64,000 nucleotides of DNA. It comes from Noviherbaspirillum cavernae (GTDB lineage Bacteria; Pseudomonadota; Gammaproteobacteria; Burkholderiales; Burkholderiaceae_D). This document shows, in pieces, positions 51,654 to 60,098 of this stretch. The translations under genes were made by a program, and so were the position numbers. The DNA lies in the NCBI RefSeq assembly GCF_003590875.1, contig NZ_QYUN01000002.1:744001-808000 (forward strand), given 5' to 3'. The notes below the pieces were generated by a model that was not told the DNA's origin, made no database searches, and saw only the letters and a list, made by a program, of their open reading frames with translations. The first letter of the stretch is position 1, and every line of letters begins with the position of its first letter.

Positions 51654-51705
51654 GTACAGGTATTGAATTTAACAAGTATGTGTTAAATTGTCTAAATATC
51701 TGTAC
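51654..51705. promoter_or_regulatory. Nested inverted repeats in the divergent promoter
   Basis: AATTTAACA-6-TGTTAAATT (51666-51674 and 51681-51689) is a perfect 9-bp inverted repeat. Around it GTACAG (51654-51659) and CTGTAC (51700-51705) form a second, nearly concentric pair. The inner repeat overlaps the -35 (TTGTTA) of the repressor promoter. Together they look like operators of the divergent XRE and gp16-like regulators. Confidence 0.6.
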
Positions 51706-51720
51706 TTTCGGATAAAATCC

Positions 51721-51981
51721 ATGTCGGAGACCCTGCTAGATACCGCTATTGCGAAGAAGTTATTCGAGGCATCGGGCATCTCTGTGGCCGAATGGGCGAG
51801 GGTGCGCGGGTTTTCTACAGGTTTGGTTTACCAAGTCCTGGAAGGACGGCGCAAATGTCTGAGAGGGCAAAGTCACCAGATTGCCATCGCTCTAGGATTG
51901 AAGCGAGGTATGACTTTGGAAATGGACGAGCTATCTCGTCGACTCATTGCAAACGTGACGGTCGCTAGCACCGAGAAATAG
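51721..51981 (+). CDS. BcepMu gp16-like small DNA-binding protein
   Basis: An 86-residue protein that matches the phage-associated BcepMu gp16 family: ISVAEWARVRGFSTGLVYQV followed by LEGRRKCLRGQSHQIAIALG (residues about 20-60), a helix-turn-helix with the conserved Glu-Gly-Arg. In BcepMu-type Mu-like phages the corresponding gene sits at the regulatory switch next to the transposition genes. It is transcribed divergently from the XRE repressor and towards tnsABC. ATG 51721 is preferred to the TTG at 51688. The function is inferred as transcription control of transposition. Confidence 0.75.
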   Translation: MSETLLDTAIAKKLFEASGISVAEWARVRGFSTGLVYQVLEGRRKCLRGQSHQIAIALGLKRGMTLEMDELSRRLIANVTVASTEK

Positions 51982-52119
51982 GACTTCTGTAGCGCAAAAC
52001 AAAAAGCCGAACCCCTCATTGCTGAAAGATTCGGCTTGCCCGCTAAACGCGAGAGACTTCTTGGTAGCACTTGAAGTATCTCCTGTTTTCCCGGGCAAGT
52101 CAAAGGTCCTGTGTCGCTT

Positions 52120-52148
52120 ATACATTCATAAATCCCATATGGATGTAT
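52120..52148. promoter_or_regulatory. Imperfect inverted repeat upstream of tnsA
   Basis: ATACATTCATA (52120-52130) and TATGGATGTAT (52138-52148) form 11-bp arms with one mismatch. It lies 98 bases before the tnsA start. It may be an operator or a transposase-related site. A weaker hairpin (AAGCCGAA / TTCGGCTT, 52004-52037) lies further left. Confidence 0.4.
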
Positions 52149-52185
52149 CAAATTAATTGCTTTTGACTATCTGCGGGAGAACCAT

Positions 52186-52239
52186 ATGCTAGACCCTCAC
52201 CTCGTTTCCACATTCGTCCGGCTAATCCTGATGTCGTGA
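52186..52239 (+). CDS. Possible 17-codon leader peptide before tnsA
   Basis: A short frame starts at ATG 52186, behind a good GGGAG (52175-52179), and ends TGA at 52237-52239, five to eight bases before the tnsA start (GTG 52244 or ATG 52247). It encodes MLDPHLVSTFVRLILMS. Because tnsA itself has only a weak ribosome site, translation may be coupled through this peptide. Whether it is real needs expression data. Confidence 0.4.
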   Translation: MLDPHLVSTFVRLILMS

Positions 52240-52246
52240 GGCCGTG

Positions 52247-53230
52247 ATGGGAAACTCAAGAGCTGTTTCTCGGCTGAAAACCCTGTACCAACGCCAGCAG
52301 AATCCTTCGTGGGACGCGTCTTATGTGCCGGGGATTCTCGCCACCCCTAAGGAGGCGCCGTCCATTTCGCGTGCCTATACCCTGACGCCATCCAAACTGG
52401 CTGGTCGCGAAGTCCATTTATTGTCGACAGCAGAGCGTGACGCTGCCTTATTGGGGCTTTATCACCCAGCCATCATTGGCTTGCAAGAGCAGCGCATGCT
52501 GTCTCCGGGACCCACCACACATCCGCTTTGGACCTTTCCGAACATTGATCGCAGTGCGTTGCCTCCACTAAAAGGAGTGATTGATGTAGCCGAGCGCCTC
52601 AATGTTCTGGATGTATTGCCTCGGATTGTGGTTCCTCATCCAGAGCGAACTGGTGAGAGGATGCCGCTCATCTATCCATGGTGTGGAGATTTGTTGTGGG
52701 CTATTGTGCGTCCGGACGGGCGAACCGATTGTATCAACTGGTCCATCAAGGACAAACGACAAAATTTCATGCGGCCGGGGCCAACCCGTTTTGGCAAATT
52801 GCGCCCCTCAGACTTTATTCGCAAGGTGCTGGCGCGGCACGAGGTCGAAGCTGCTTACTATGCGAATGCCAATATCCGAACAGTGCAGATTGCAGGTGAA
52901 GAGATTGATTCACACGTTGCTGCCAACCTGAGACAGCTCTTTCTTCATCATCGTCGACAGTTATTCATCACAGATAACCAGCGAGCGGAAATTCTCCATC
53001 GCTTCCAGTCAGCCCTTGCGCATGGGATCACCCCGGCCGAAGTAATTACCGTGCTTGCAGAGCGAGGGCGTTATTCGGTGGATCAATGCCGATCTGCTTT
53101 TTACCAAGCGATTTGGGAAAATAAACTAAAGGTCGATTTATTTCAACCAATCCTGATCAATTGCCCAATGCGTCCCGAGATTGAGGATGTCACTGTCAAG
53201 TATGCCAAGTGGTTTGATGTCACACCATGA
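52247..53230 (+). CDS. tnsA: TnsA-like transposon endonuclease
   Basis: A 327-residue protein of the heteromeric transposase endonuclease type. The likely catalytic restriction-fold residues are Glu in YHPAIIGLQEQRM (about residue 80), Asp in YPWCGDLLWAIVRPDG and Lys in DCINWSIKDKRQNFMRPG, followed by the conserved RHEVEAAYYANANIRTVQI. TnsA cuts the 5' ends of the transposon, allowing cut-and-paste movement. The stop overlaps the tnsB start (ATGATG), so it is translationally coupled. Start 52247 or 52244. Confidence 0.8.
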   Translation: MGNSRAVSRLKTLYQRQQNPSWDASYVPGILATPKEAPSISRAYTLTPSKLAGREVHLLSTAERDAALLGLYHPAIIGLQEQRMLSPGPTTHPLWTFPNIDRSALPPLKGVIDVAERLNVLDVLPRIVVPHPERTGERMPLIYPWCGDLLWAIVRPDGRTDCINWSIKDKRQNFMRPGPTRFGKLRPSDFIRKVLARHEVEAAYYANANIRTVQIAGEEIDSHVAANLRQLFLHHRRQLFITDNQRAEILHRFQSALAHGITPAEVITVLAERGRYSVDQCRSAFYQAIWENKLKVDLFQPILINCPMRPEIEDVTVKYAKWFDVTP

Positions 53231-55254
53231 TGATCGGGACGCAAATCATCGCTCCTGAAGGATGTGGCCCATTGGTCAAAGACGTCGTCTATCACCTCTT
53301 GCATAACGGTGCTCAAAGCGGTCGAATTTTGATGGTGCATTTTGATGTCGGCAAAGATGTCGGCATGCCCAAAGCCTCTCTGTTTTCGATAGCAAGGCGC
53401 CTCTTTGAGGAAGGAGTTGCCACAAGCCGAATCGTTCCAGTTGCTCAGCAATTAGCGCTTCCACCATGGTTGAGGCAGTTCGAGGGCGTGAATCTGGAGG
53501 AACAGGATGGGCTTCGTGCCAAGGCAAAGCTTTCCAATAGAGAGCGAGTGGAAAATCGGCTTTTGCACATCACTTCCGCTGTACGCATCATCGAAAGCAT
53601 TTTGTCCGACCAAGATCCGCAAGCGGAAATCAATCGCCGCGCAGCTCAATGTAATCCGCCGCAACATCCATCGCGATTTCGTCTATGGCTGCTGACATAT
53701 CTTTGCTTTGGTCGGGACATGTGGGCACTGCTTCCCCCTTTCCATCGAAGTGGCCATTGGAATCGAGAGCGTTATCCGGATCGCAAATTTGGCGCTCCTT
53801 CTCTAGCCCATGGAAAGCACTATGGCCATGGCAGCAGTAGGGAAATGACAGAGGCTTGCATCAAGAGTTATCGAAAGCGCGCTCAACTCGGGAAGCCCAT
53901 GGCCACCATTTATGCCGAAGCTATGGTGGAGGATTTTCATTGCCGAGTCATTACGCATGAATCCGGCATGAAGTCCTACGTGCAGTTTCAAGGAGAACCG
54001 TTTCCTACCTATTGGCAATTTCGATATCGGGTCGTGAAAGCGTTTGGCAAAGAGATGATCCAGAAACTACGTTATGGATCAGTGCGATACAGAACACGGA
54101 TTGCAGAATCCAGAGGACGGTTTTCCGAAGAGGTCTCCAACTTGATGGAGCGGGTTGAAGCCGACGGTTTCTATGTGAAGGAGCGGCCCAAAGGTTATGT
54201 AGAAGGGACGAATCTGCCTCCCTTGTGCGTTGTCGTTAGCAGGGATGTGTTGTCTGGAATGAAGTTGGGAATTGGATTCTCGTTTGGCGCAGAAAGGGCA
54301 ACGGCTTATCGAATGATGCTGTTCTGTATGGCGATACCGAAGAACTATTTTTGTCGGTTGTTCGGTGTGCCGTTCGTGCCAGGTGAGTGGCCTAACCAAG
54401 GATTACCAGGGCATTTCGGAATTGACCGTGGCCCATGGGCACGAAAGGAATTGATCGAGGCAATGGAGAAGCGTTTCCCGATTCGGGATATGGCGCCTTC
54501 ATGGTCAGGGCAGTCAAAAGCTACTGTGGAATCCTCGCACCCCAAAGATTTGAAATTCGAAGGGAAACCAACTTATGTGCAAAGCGAGCTGACTCCGGTT
54601 GAATTGGCAAAGCGGGAAATCATACGGCTGATTCAATTCAATAATGGCGCTGACATGGAAGCACGCTTCGATCCAGACAGAGACTTGGCGTACGTGGCGC
54701 CAAGTCCTGTCGGACTATGGAACTATTACGACGAACGGTTCCGGAATGATGGGCAGCCCATGCGGGTCGACGAAGCGATCCGGACATTTTTGACGCCAAT
54801 CGAATTTCTGGTGCGAGAAGATGGCGTGTATTTGGATGGACGTCGATATTCTTCAGAAGAGTTCGAAGCTACAGGAACATTGGAGCGTTGCGGAATTTCA
54901 CAAGGTATGCACTCTCGTGTTCAGGGGTATGTGCTGGATATGTGCGTGCGGCATGTATGGATTGAGGTCGATGGAAGATTGCTAGAACTGGATGCCAAGC
55001 TTCGGATACGCGGCGATGAAGAAACACTATGGATGTCGATTGCGGAACTGGATCAATGGGCCGAGGCACGTCGTGCAGTCAATTCTGCATACCGCGCGCA
55101 TCAGCATGCCAATACATCAGATTATCGACAGCGTTTTGAACAGAGCACGGGTAAATCTTGGGAAGCGGGTCAGCGAAAATCCGGAAAGCCAAAGCGTGCT
55201 AGCAATTTTAATGCTGCAGGGACGAGTTCTTCTGGCAAGCGGAGATCTGCATGA
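53227..55254 (+). CDS. tnsB: TnsB-like DDE transposase
   Basis: A 675-residue transposase of the retroviral integrase fold (Mu/TnsB type), which cuts and joins 3' ends. The DDE residues are likely the Asp in RVEADGFYVKERPKG (about residue 310), the Asp in LPGHFGIDRGPWARKELIEA (about 400) and the Glu in KATVESSHPKDLKFEG (about 435). The N-terminal 290 residues hold DNA-binding helices. After the core comes a Mu C-terminal-like barrel with SPVGLWNYYDERFR and YLDGRRYSSEEFEATG. The basic, Ser-rich tail (KSGKPKRASNFNAAGTSSSG) may contact TnsC. It overlaps tnsA and tnsC by 4 bases each. Confidence 0.85.
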   Translation: MMIGTQIIAPEGCGPLVKDVVYHLLHNGAQSGRILMVHFDVGKDVGMPKASLFSIARRLFEEGVATSRIVPVAQQLALPPWLRQFEGVNLEEQDGLRAKAKLSNRERVENRLLHITSAVRIIESILSDQDPQAEINRRAAQCNPPQHPSRFRLWLLTYLCFGRDMWALLPPFHRSGHWNRERYPDRKFGAPSLAHGKHYGHGSSREMTEACIKSYRKRAQLGKPMATIYAEAMVEDFHCRVITHESGMKSYVQFQGEPFPTYWQFRYRVVKAFGKEMIQKLRYGSVRYRTRIAESRGRFSEEVSNLMERVEADGFYVKERPKGYVEGTNLPPLCVVVSRDVLSGMKLGIGFSFGAERATAYRMMLFCMAIPKNYFCRLFGVPFVPGEWPNQGLPGHFGIDRGPWARKELIEAMEKRFPIRDMAPSWSGQSKATVESSHPKDLKFEGKPTYVQSELTPVELAKREIIRLIQFNNGADMEARFDPDRDLAYVAPSPVGLWNYYDERFRNDGQPMRVDEAIRTFLTPIEFLVREDGVYLDGRRYSSEEFEATGTLERCGISQGMHSRVQGYVLDMCVRHVWIEVDGRLLELDAKLRIRGDEETLWMSIAELDQWAEARRAVNSAYRAHQHANTSDYRQRFEQSTGKSWEAGQRKSGKPKRASNFNAAGTSSSGKRRSA

Positions 55255-56489
55255 AAAATCAATTCCCTTCCTATTGGGCCAATCGTTTCGAGGCTCTGCT
55301 TGATACGGAAGCGCTCAAGCAGCGTGCTATGGTCACAGCTCCTCCGTTGACCAATCTCGCTTCGCTCCCCACGGAATTGGCATGCCATCAGCTTGAGGCA
55401 GCACTGGCAACCGTGTTTTATCCGACGACACAATGCGTGTCCATCTTGAAACGTTTAATCGGTGTGGCATATGCCCATTGTCTTGCTCAATATCCGGACG
55501 GGAAAACCTTTCTCCAAGGTTTGTATGCGCCTGATGCTCCGTTTCCTGATTTCTCTCCCCCCATTTGTTTGACGGGATTGGCCGGTACCGGCAAAACAGA
55601 ATTGATCAAGGCATTCTGCCGAATATATGGAAACGATGGCCAGGTAATGGTTGACGAAAGCCATTCACCATTCCCTATCAAAGGTCCATGGATGATCACG
55701 GTGCACGCCCGTAGCTCCCCAATGGATATATTCAGTTCCCTTATTCAAACGAAGGGACGGCTTGCCGACCTCATCATAAAATGCCGACGTTTGGCCTATC
55801 GTGACGGGGTCCCATTTTTGATTGGGGATGAGTTCCAGTTTACTTCAGGCAGTGAAAGCGCAAATACGCGTGTTGCTCAGATGTTGCTATCACTCGGTTA
55901 TATCGGACTCCCTTTTGTATTTGTTGGAAATTACAGTTTGATTCGGCGACTCCAACGTCGCCCAGGTGAAGAGCAACAGCGCTTGCTGGCAAGCCCGATC
56001 ATAGTATTTCCTGATTCCGCAGAAAGTCTGGATTGGCAAGAAACATTGAAAGTACAGTGTGACGTAGCTCCAGACATTTTAGTATTTGATCCAATTCGGG
56101 ATGCAGAAGCATTGCATGCTTATTCCGCAGGGCGGAAGCGAGCCATGGCAAAGTTATTGATATTGGCTTTTAGTAGAGAGCACCCGCATGGAGGAAAAGT
56201 GACTCTTGGAGCGATACATCGTGCTTACCATGCGAGTGAATATGCGGTCTATCGTGAAGAGACAGAAATTTTGACAACACAGGCGATTCAAAATCGTCCG
56301 AACGAGAAAAGGAAGGATTTATGGTGCCCGATTCCATTACCACGTAACACCGCAACGACATTTTTGGATTCGTCGATTGAGGCCAGTGCAGAAAGGATGG
56401 CAGAGGCTGAGTTGACGGCAGCCTTGACATACGAAGAGCGCCAACATCTATCCGAGATAAAACGAAATATCTTAAAGGGGGAATGGTAA
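55251..56489 (+). CDS. tnsC: TnsC-like AAA+ transposition regulator
   Basis: A 412-residue ATPase of the TnsC/TniB class that links target selectors to the transposase. Walker A is ICLTGLAGTGKTELIKAFCR (about residue 105) and Walker B is VPFLIGDEFQFTSGS (about residue 190); a sensor region lies in LPFVFVGNYSLIRRL. The C-terminal third (KRAMAKLLILAFSREHPHGG, then VTLGAIHRAYHASEYAVYRE) has the helical lid and a putative target- or TniQ-binding end. The ATG overlaps the tnsB stop. It is the last gene of the tnsABC operon. Confidence 0.85.
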   Translation: MKNQFPSYWANRFEALLDTEALKQRAMVTAPPLTNLASLPTELACHQLEAALATVFYPTTQCVSILKRLIGVAYAHCLAQYPDGKTFLQGLYAPDAPFPDFSPPICLTGLAGTGKTELIKAFCRIYGNDGQVMVDESHSPFPIKGPWMITVHARSSPMDIFSSLIQTKGRLADLIIKCRRLAYRDGVPFLIGDEFQFTSGSESANTRVAQMLLSLGYIGLPFVFVGNYSLIRRLQRRPGEEQQRLLASPIIVFPDSAESLDWQETLKVQCDVAPDILVFDPIRDAEALHAYSAGRKRAMAKLLILAFSREHPHGGKVTLGAIHRAYHASEYAVYREETEILTTQAIQNRPNEKRKDLWCPIPLPRNTATTFLDSSIEASAERMAEAELTAALTYEERQHLSEIKRNILKGEW

Positions 56490-56732
56490 ATCCGGTCAGG
56501 TCGTATCGCTTCGCAATAAAGTCACCGCTGCTGATTTGACGCAGAATGCAAACCTTTATAAGGATGCGCTGTAGCTCACCTGAATGGATTTTTTCCCCTT
56601 GGGTCATTTAGCTCGCTTAAGCGCAAGTCAAGCCATCATGTGCGGACTCAGGTGCAATTGATTAGGAGTGCCGGCTCAAGTTGACTGAATTAAAAGCGCT
56701 TTGCTGGTCATGACCACGACCGTTACATTGAC
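56490..56732. other. Transposon right-side region without a gene
   Basis: Between tnsC and the IS3 element there is no protein-like frame. One AATAAAGTCA (56515-56524) is present, in the same orientation as the left-end repeats. The inverted copies expected at a Tn7-type right end were not found. Confidence 0.45.
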
Positions 56733-56803
56733 CGGTAATCCCCCCGAAAAAGAAGCGGCTTTGAAAGTAGAATTTTCTCCAATCAGAAGCGAGGAAGTTT
56801 TGC

Positions 56804-57070
56804 ATGAAAAAGTCACGTTTTTCGGAAAATCAGATCATCGGCATTCTCAAGCAGGCAGAAGCCGGCACGCCGGTGCCGGAGCTGTGCCGCGAGCACGGCA
56901 TGAGTTCGGCACTGTTTTATCGCTGGCGCAGCAAATACGGCGGCATGGACGCCTCGATGATGGCGTGCATGAAGGAACTCGAAGAAGAGAGCCGCCGTCT
57001 GAAGAAGATGTATGCAGAAGAACGCCTGAAGGCAGAAATCATCGCCGAGGCCATGCAAAAAAAATGGTAG
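56804..57070 (+). CDS. IS3-family transposase OrfA
   Basis: The 88-residue helix-turn-helix subunit begins [20 protein letters not shown] and contains [20 protein letters not shown] (residues about 20-40), followed by a leucine-zipper-like helix ([20 protein letters not shown]). It ends in MQKKW at a TAG within the frameshift window. Together with OrfB it makes the active OrfAB protein. Confidence 0.9.
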   Translation: MKKSRFSENQIIGILKQAEAGTPVPELCREHGMSSALFYRWRSKYGGMDASMMACMKELEEESRRLKKMYAEERLKAEIIAEAMQKKW

Positions 57071-57097
57071 CGCCATCTCGACGACGCGAGATGGCGC
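57057..57097 (+). other. Programmed -1 frameshift signal of the IS3 element
   Basis: Eight A in a row (57057-57064) form the slippery site just before the OrfA stop. An 11-bp hairpin follows (GCGCCATCTCG at 57070-57080, complement at 57087-57097, 6-base loop). This is the standard arrangement for -1 frameshifting that fuses OrfA and OrfB. Confidence 0.8.
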
Positions 57098-57891
57098 AAT
57101 GGGTCGTACAAGCGAAGGCTGTCAGCATTCGAGCAGCATACCAGGCGTTCGGTATCAGCCAGACCCGCTATCGTTATCAGGCCAAGCTGTCGTCAGAGAA
57201 CAGTGCGATTGCCGATTGGCTGATCCGGTTGACGACCAACCAGCGCAACTGGGGATTCGGGCTGTGCTTTCTGTATCTGCGCAACGTCAAGGGTTACGGC
57301 TGGAATCACAAGCGCGTGTACCGGATTTGCCGGGCGCTCGAACTGAACCTGCGCATCAAGCCGAAGAAGCGCCTGGTGCGCGAGAAGCCAGAACCACTGG
57401 CCGAACCCAGCGCCGTCAATCAGGTCTGGTCGATGGACTTCATGCATGACCAGCTGTTGGACGGTCGCAGTATCCGGTTGTTCAACGTGATCGATGACTT
57501 CAATCGGGAAGGTTTGGGCATCGAAATCGATTTCTTGCTACCGTCCGAGCGCGTTATTCGGACGCTGGAGCGGATCATGGAATGGCGAGGCAGACCCGAC
57601 AGGATACGTTGCGACAACGGGCCGGAATACGTCAGTGCGGCGCTGGCGACATGGACGCAACGACGAGGGATTCATCTCGAATTCATCCAGCCCGGCAAGC
57701 CGCAGCAGAATGCGTACATCGAGCGTTACAACCGCACCGTCCGCTACGACTGGCTGGCGCACTACCTGTTCGACAGCATCGAAGAAGTCCAGGACTTCGC
57801 TACCCGATGGCTATGGACCTATAATCACGAACGCCCTAACATGGCCATTGGCGGCATCACGCCGAAACAGAAACTGGCCTTGACTGCATAG
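57064..57891 (+). CDS. IS3-family transposase OrfB (DDE)
   Basis: A 275-residue integrase-fold transposase. The DDE residues are in [20 protein letters not shown] (first Asp), [18 protein letters not shown] (second Asp) and [20 protein letters not shown] (Glu). The N-terminal [16 protein letters not shown] is the usual IS3 domain. The frame is minus one relative to OrfA; an ATG at 57064 lies in the slippery window. It seems intact, so the element may still be active. Confidence 0.9.
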   Translation: MVAPSRRREMAQWVVQAKAVSIRAAYQAFGISQTRYRYQAKLSSENSAIADWLIRLTTNQRNWGFGLCFLYLRNVKGYGWNHKRVYRICRALELNLRIKPKKRLVREKPEPLAEPSAVNQVWSMDFMHDQLLDGRSIRLFNVIDDFNREGLGIEIDFLLPSERVIRTLERIMEWRGRPDRIRCDNGPEYVSAALATWTQRRGIHLEFIQPGKPQQNAYIERYNRTVRYDWLAHYLFDSIEEVQDFATRWLWTYNHERPNMAIGGITPKQKLALTA

Positions 57892-57930
57892 TTTCTACTA
57901 TCAGGCCGCTTCAAAAATGGGGGGATTACC

Positions 57931-58234
57931 GACTGATCAGCCAATTACCAAGACGGTTGCAGAGATAATGCTGCTGTACATGGTTCGAACGATCTATCTT
58001 CCGGCGGTTCTGAAGCTGTGTCCAAACACCGATACGCCGGAACGTCTTGCTGCGTTAATCGACTTCACTTTTAATCTTGGCATAGGGAATCTGCGAGCAT
58101 CGACACTTCGACGGAAAGTCAATATAGGAGATCGGGATGCAGCTGGGATTGAGATGATGAAGTGGGTAAGCGGTGGTGGCAAGGTGTTACGCGGACTCGT
58201 TCTTCGACGCACGGCAGAACGGCAACTTTTGTAG
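57931..58234 (+). pseudogene. Phage-type lysozyme (GH24), N-terminus lost to IS3
   Basis: The frame beyond the IS3 right end (ITKTVAEIMLLYMVRTIYLP and then LKLCPNTDTPERLAALIDFT, NLGIGNLRASTLRRKVN, KVLRGLVLRRTAERQLL) matches the C-terminal half of phage T4-type lysozymes of glycoside hydrolase family 24. The catalytic Glu and the Asp/Thr region that lie in the N-terminal half are missing. No N-terminal part was found left of the IS, so the loss involved more than a simple insertion. Confidence 0.75.
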
Positions 58235-58277
58235 GTGCGTATTAGCATTAGGGAAATAATGGCGGCATAATTGCCCT

Positions 58278-60098
58278 ATGAAAATATTAAACCTTGCCGG
58301 CTTGATGCCTTTGCGAGTTAGCTTCCTCGATCGCTTTTTCTTCTTCCGTGGCGGTGCGTATAATGCCGCGATTGCGCGGATGCTCCTAGCCATTTCCCTC
58401 TGGCTTTCCATCAAAGAAGCCGGGGATGCTTATTTATGGAATTTTTATGTAGAGAGTTATAAATCCTGGGGGTGGGTTCCTAAAGGCCTCGCCAAAATAT
58501 TTGTTGCCCCCCCAAACCAAGACTTCGTCATCAATCTGTTTCATCTTTCGCAATTCTTCTGCATCACCATGTTCCTGGGGGTGTTTACCAGGACATCTGC
58601 TGTAATCGCTGCGGTCTCAGCCACGCTCTACGCTAGTTTAATAGCGTCTTTTGGGCCGTATTGGTCGCACGGTTTTAATGTTCAACTCTTGGCGGCACTG
58701 TCCTTCATGTTTGGTCGGTCAGGTGATGTGCTATCGGTTGACGCGGTAGTGCGCCGGTTTCGCGCACTACCTTCCCCACTCAAAAAGCACGACGGTGAAT
58801 ATTGGTGGCCGGTCCTCTTTGCCGAGCTATCCACCCATATGTTCATGTTCGGCGCGTTTTATCAGAAATTCACGCTGGGCAATGGGGTCTGGTGGGCGTG
58901 GTCGGACAACTTGCGCAACTCCCTCGCGGTTTCCTGGGGGCTCGCGCGGTTCAATCCGCCTGAGCTCGTTCTATGGGTGGCCAACAATCCGTGGCTCTAC
59001 AAAACTGCCGGCACCTTGCAACTTATCGCCCAGTTCTCGACCATCTTTTGCCTGTTCCTAGTGCGGCATCCGGTGCTGCGCCTAGTGATTGGTGGGATGT
59101 TCTTTTTCCTTGAGATTGTCGGTTTGACCCGATTGTTTGAGTTCTGGCATCCGTTTTGGGTGCCACTATGTCTTTTGTCAGTTGATTGGGAATGGCTTTA
59201 CGGGAAAATCACAGGGAAGATCGGGAGGCCTGTATCGACACAACGAGGCTATCTCGTTATGGGTGCTTTCTTGATGGCAGTGCAAAAGCGCGCATTAGAC
59301 GTGGTTGACAATATCGGTTCGCGCTACCGGCTTGCAGTCTACGCGTTCATGGCTCTTTTTTTTGGGTATTACGCTGCCAATATCATTTGGAAACTTGGTG
59401 AGAAGCACCTGAATTACCCGTTTAGCTCAATGGCATTCTTCTCTGAGAATCGTGCGTTGGCCCCATATTCCAAACCGAACTATTTCCCAATATACCGTGG
59501 ATGGATAGAGGTTGAGACTGTAGATGGAAAGAAGTTGGAGCCGTCAATGATCCCCTCTCCTGTAGTAAATCCGATTCTTATCTCATCAAGGGATGCGTCC
59601 GCTCAACAGCAGCTTCATGTGTCCGGCAAGCTCTTGCTGAAAAATGCCTTTTGGATGAACTCACCTCAACTTAGCTCAAGCAGTGAAATTGGAAGTTATC
59701 GCACCTATTCGCAGATCGTAGCCGTTCCGCCAAGGCCGCGCCCGGCGCTTCCGATGGTTGTGCTTCATTCGGGTTTAACGTCCATAAGTGACAAGCTGGG
59801 ATTCAGGGGAGTTACACCGTCATTGACATGGGATGAGGCATCAAAACAATACTTCATCACCGTTGAAGCCTTCGGCTTCCGAGATCCATCGTTCAAGATA
59901 CTGGCACGGAAAAATGTTCGCGAGGAACCGCAGGAGGTCGACCCCAAGGAGTTGGCTGGTGCGTGGCGAGGCAACCGATTCTTTATCAAGCACACGGGTG
60001 ATGGAGCATTCTTATACACTCTCATTGAGGTCGCGGATAAAGCGCTCGGCGTGACCGAAACCTACGCTGGTCCGGAAAATTTTCAGAGTTACCGATGA
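58278..60098 (+). CDS. HTTM-like multipass membrane protein
   Basis: A 606-residue protein with several membrane helices in its first 360 residues (for example AAIARMLLAISLWLSI, INLFHLSQFFCITMFLGVF and SAVIAAVSATLYASLIASF) and a soluble C-terminal 230 residues. The region HMFMFGAFYQKFTLGNGVWW, followed by AWSDNLRNS, resembles the HTTM domain of vitamin K-dependent gamma-carboxylase-like proteins, where a Lys follows Tyr-Gln. The pairing with a DCC oxidoreductase (4-base overlap) is typical of bacterial HTTM genes. The activity and the role of the tail are unknown. Its position among mobile elements suggests an acquired gene. Confidence 0.7.
   Translation: MKILNLAGLMPLRVSFLDRFFFFRGGAYNAAIARMLLAISLWLSIKEAGDAYLWNFYVESYKSWGWVPKGLAKIFVAPPNQDFVINLFHLSQFFCITMFLGVFTRTSAVIAAVSATLYASLIASFGPYWSHGFNVQLLAALSFMFGRSGDVLSVDAVVRRFRALPSPLKKHDGEYWWPVLFAELSTHMFMFGAFYQKFTLGNGVWWAWSDNLRNSLAVSWGLARFNPPELVLWVANNPWLYKTAGTLQLIAQFSTIFCLFLVRHPVLRLVIGGMFFFLEIVGLTRLFEFWHPFWVPLCLLSVDWEWLYGKITGKIGRPVSTQRGYLVMGAFLMAVQKRALDVVDNIGSRYRLAVYAFMALFFGYYAANIIWKLGEKHLNYPFSSMAFFSENRALAPYSKPNYFPIYRGWIEVETVDGKKLEPSMIPSPVVNPILISSRDASAQQQLHVSGKLLLKNAFWMNSPQLSSSSEIGSYRTYSQIVAVPPRPRPALPMVVLHSGLTSISDKLGFRGVTPSLTWDEASKQYFITVEAFGFRDPSFKILARKNVREEPQEVDPKELAGAWRGNRFFIKHTGDGAFLYTLIEVADKALGVTETYAGPENFQSYR

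Larger units (their letters stand above)
49460..56732. mobile_element. Tn7-like transposon (TnsABC-TniQ) with phage-type regulators
   Basis: The element contains tnsA-tnsB-tnsC (plus strand, overlapping) and tniQ with a repressor (minus strand), with regulatory DNA between. The left end carries two copies of AATAAAGTCTGTC (49471 and 49491); the first is preceded by TGGTCACGAAC, and the second by TGTCAGGCGGG. These resemble the Tn7 right end, TGTGGGCGGACAATAAAGTC. The exact terminus (49460 or 49480) is not settled. The right end is not found and is set here at the IS3 insertion (56733). A further AATAAAGTC lies at 56515 in the same orientation. There is no tnsE, cas gene or cargo gene between the core genes. 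Confidence 0.7.
56733..57930. mobile_element. IS3-family insertion sequence
   Basis: A 1.2-kb element with imperfect terminal inverted repeats: CGGTAATCCCCCCG... from 56733 and ...GGGGGGATTACC ending 57930. The inner parts (AAGCGGCT / GCCGCTT and GTAGAA / TTCTAC) also pair. It carries orfA and orfB in two frames. The trinucleotide GAC stands on both sides (56730-56732 and 57931-57933) and may be a short target duplication. It has cut a phage-type lysozyme gene on its right. Confidence 0.85.
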
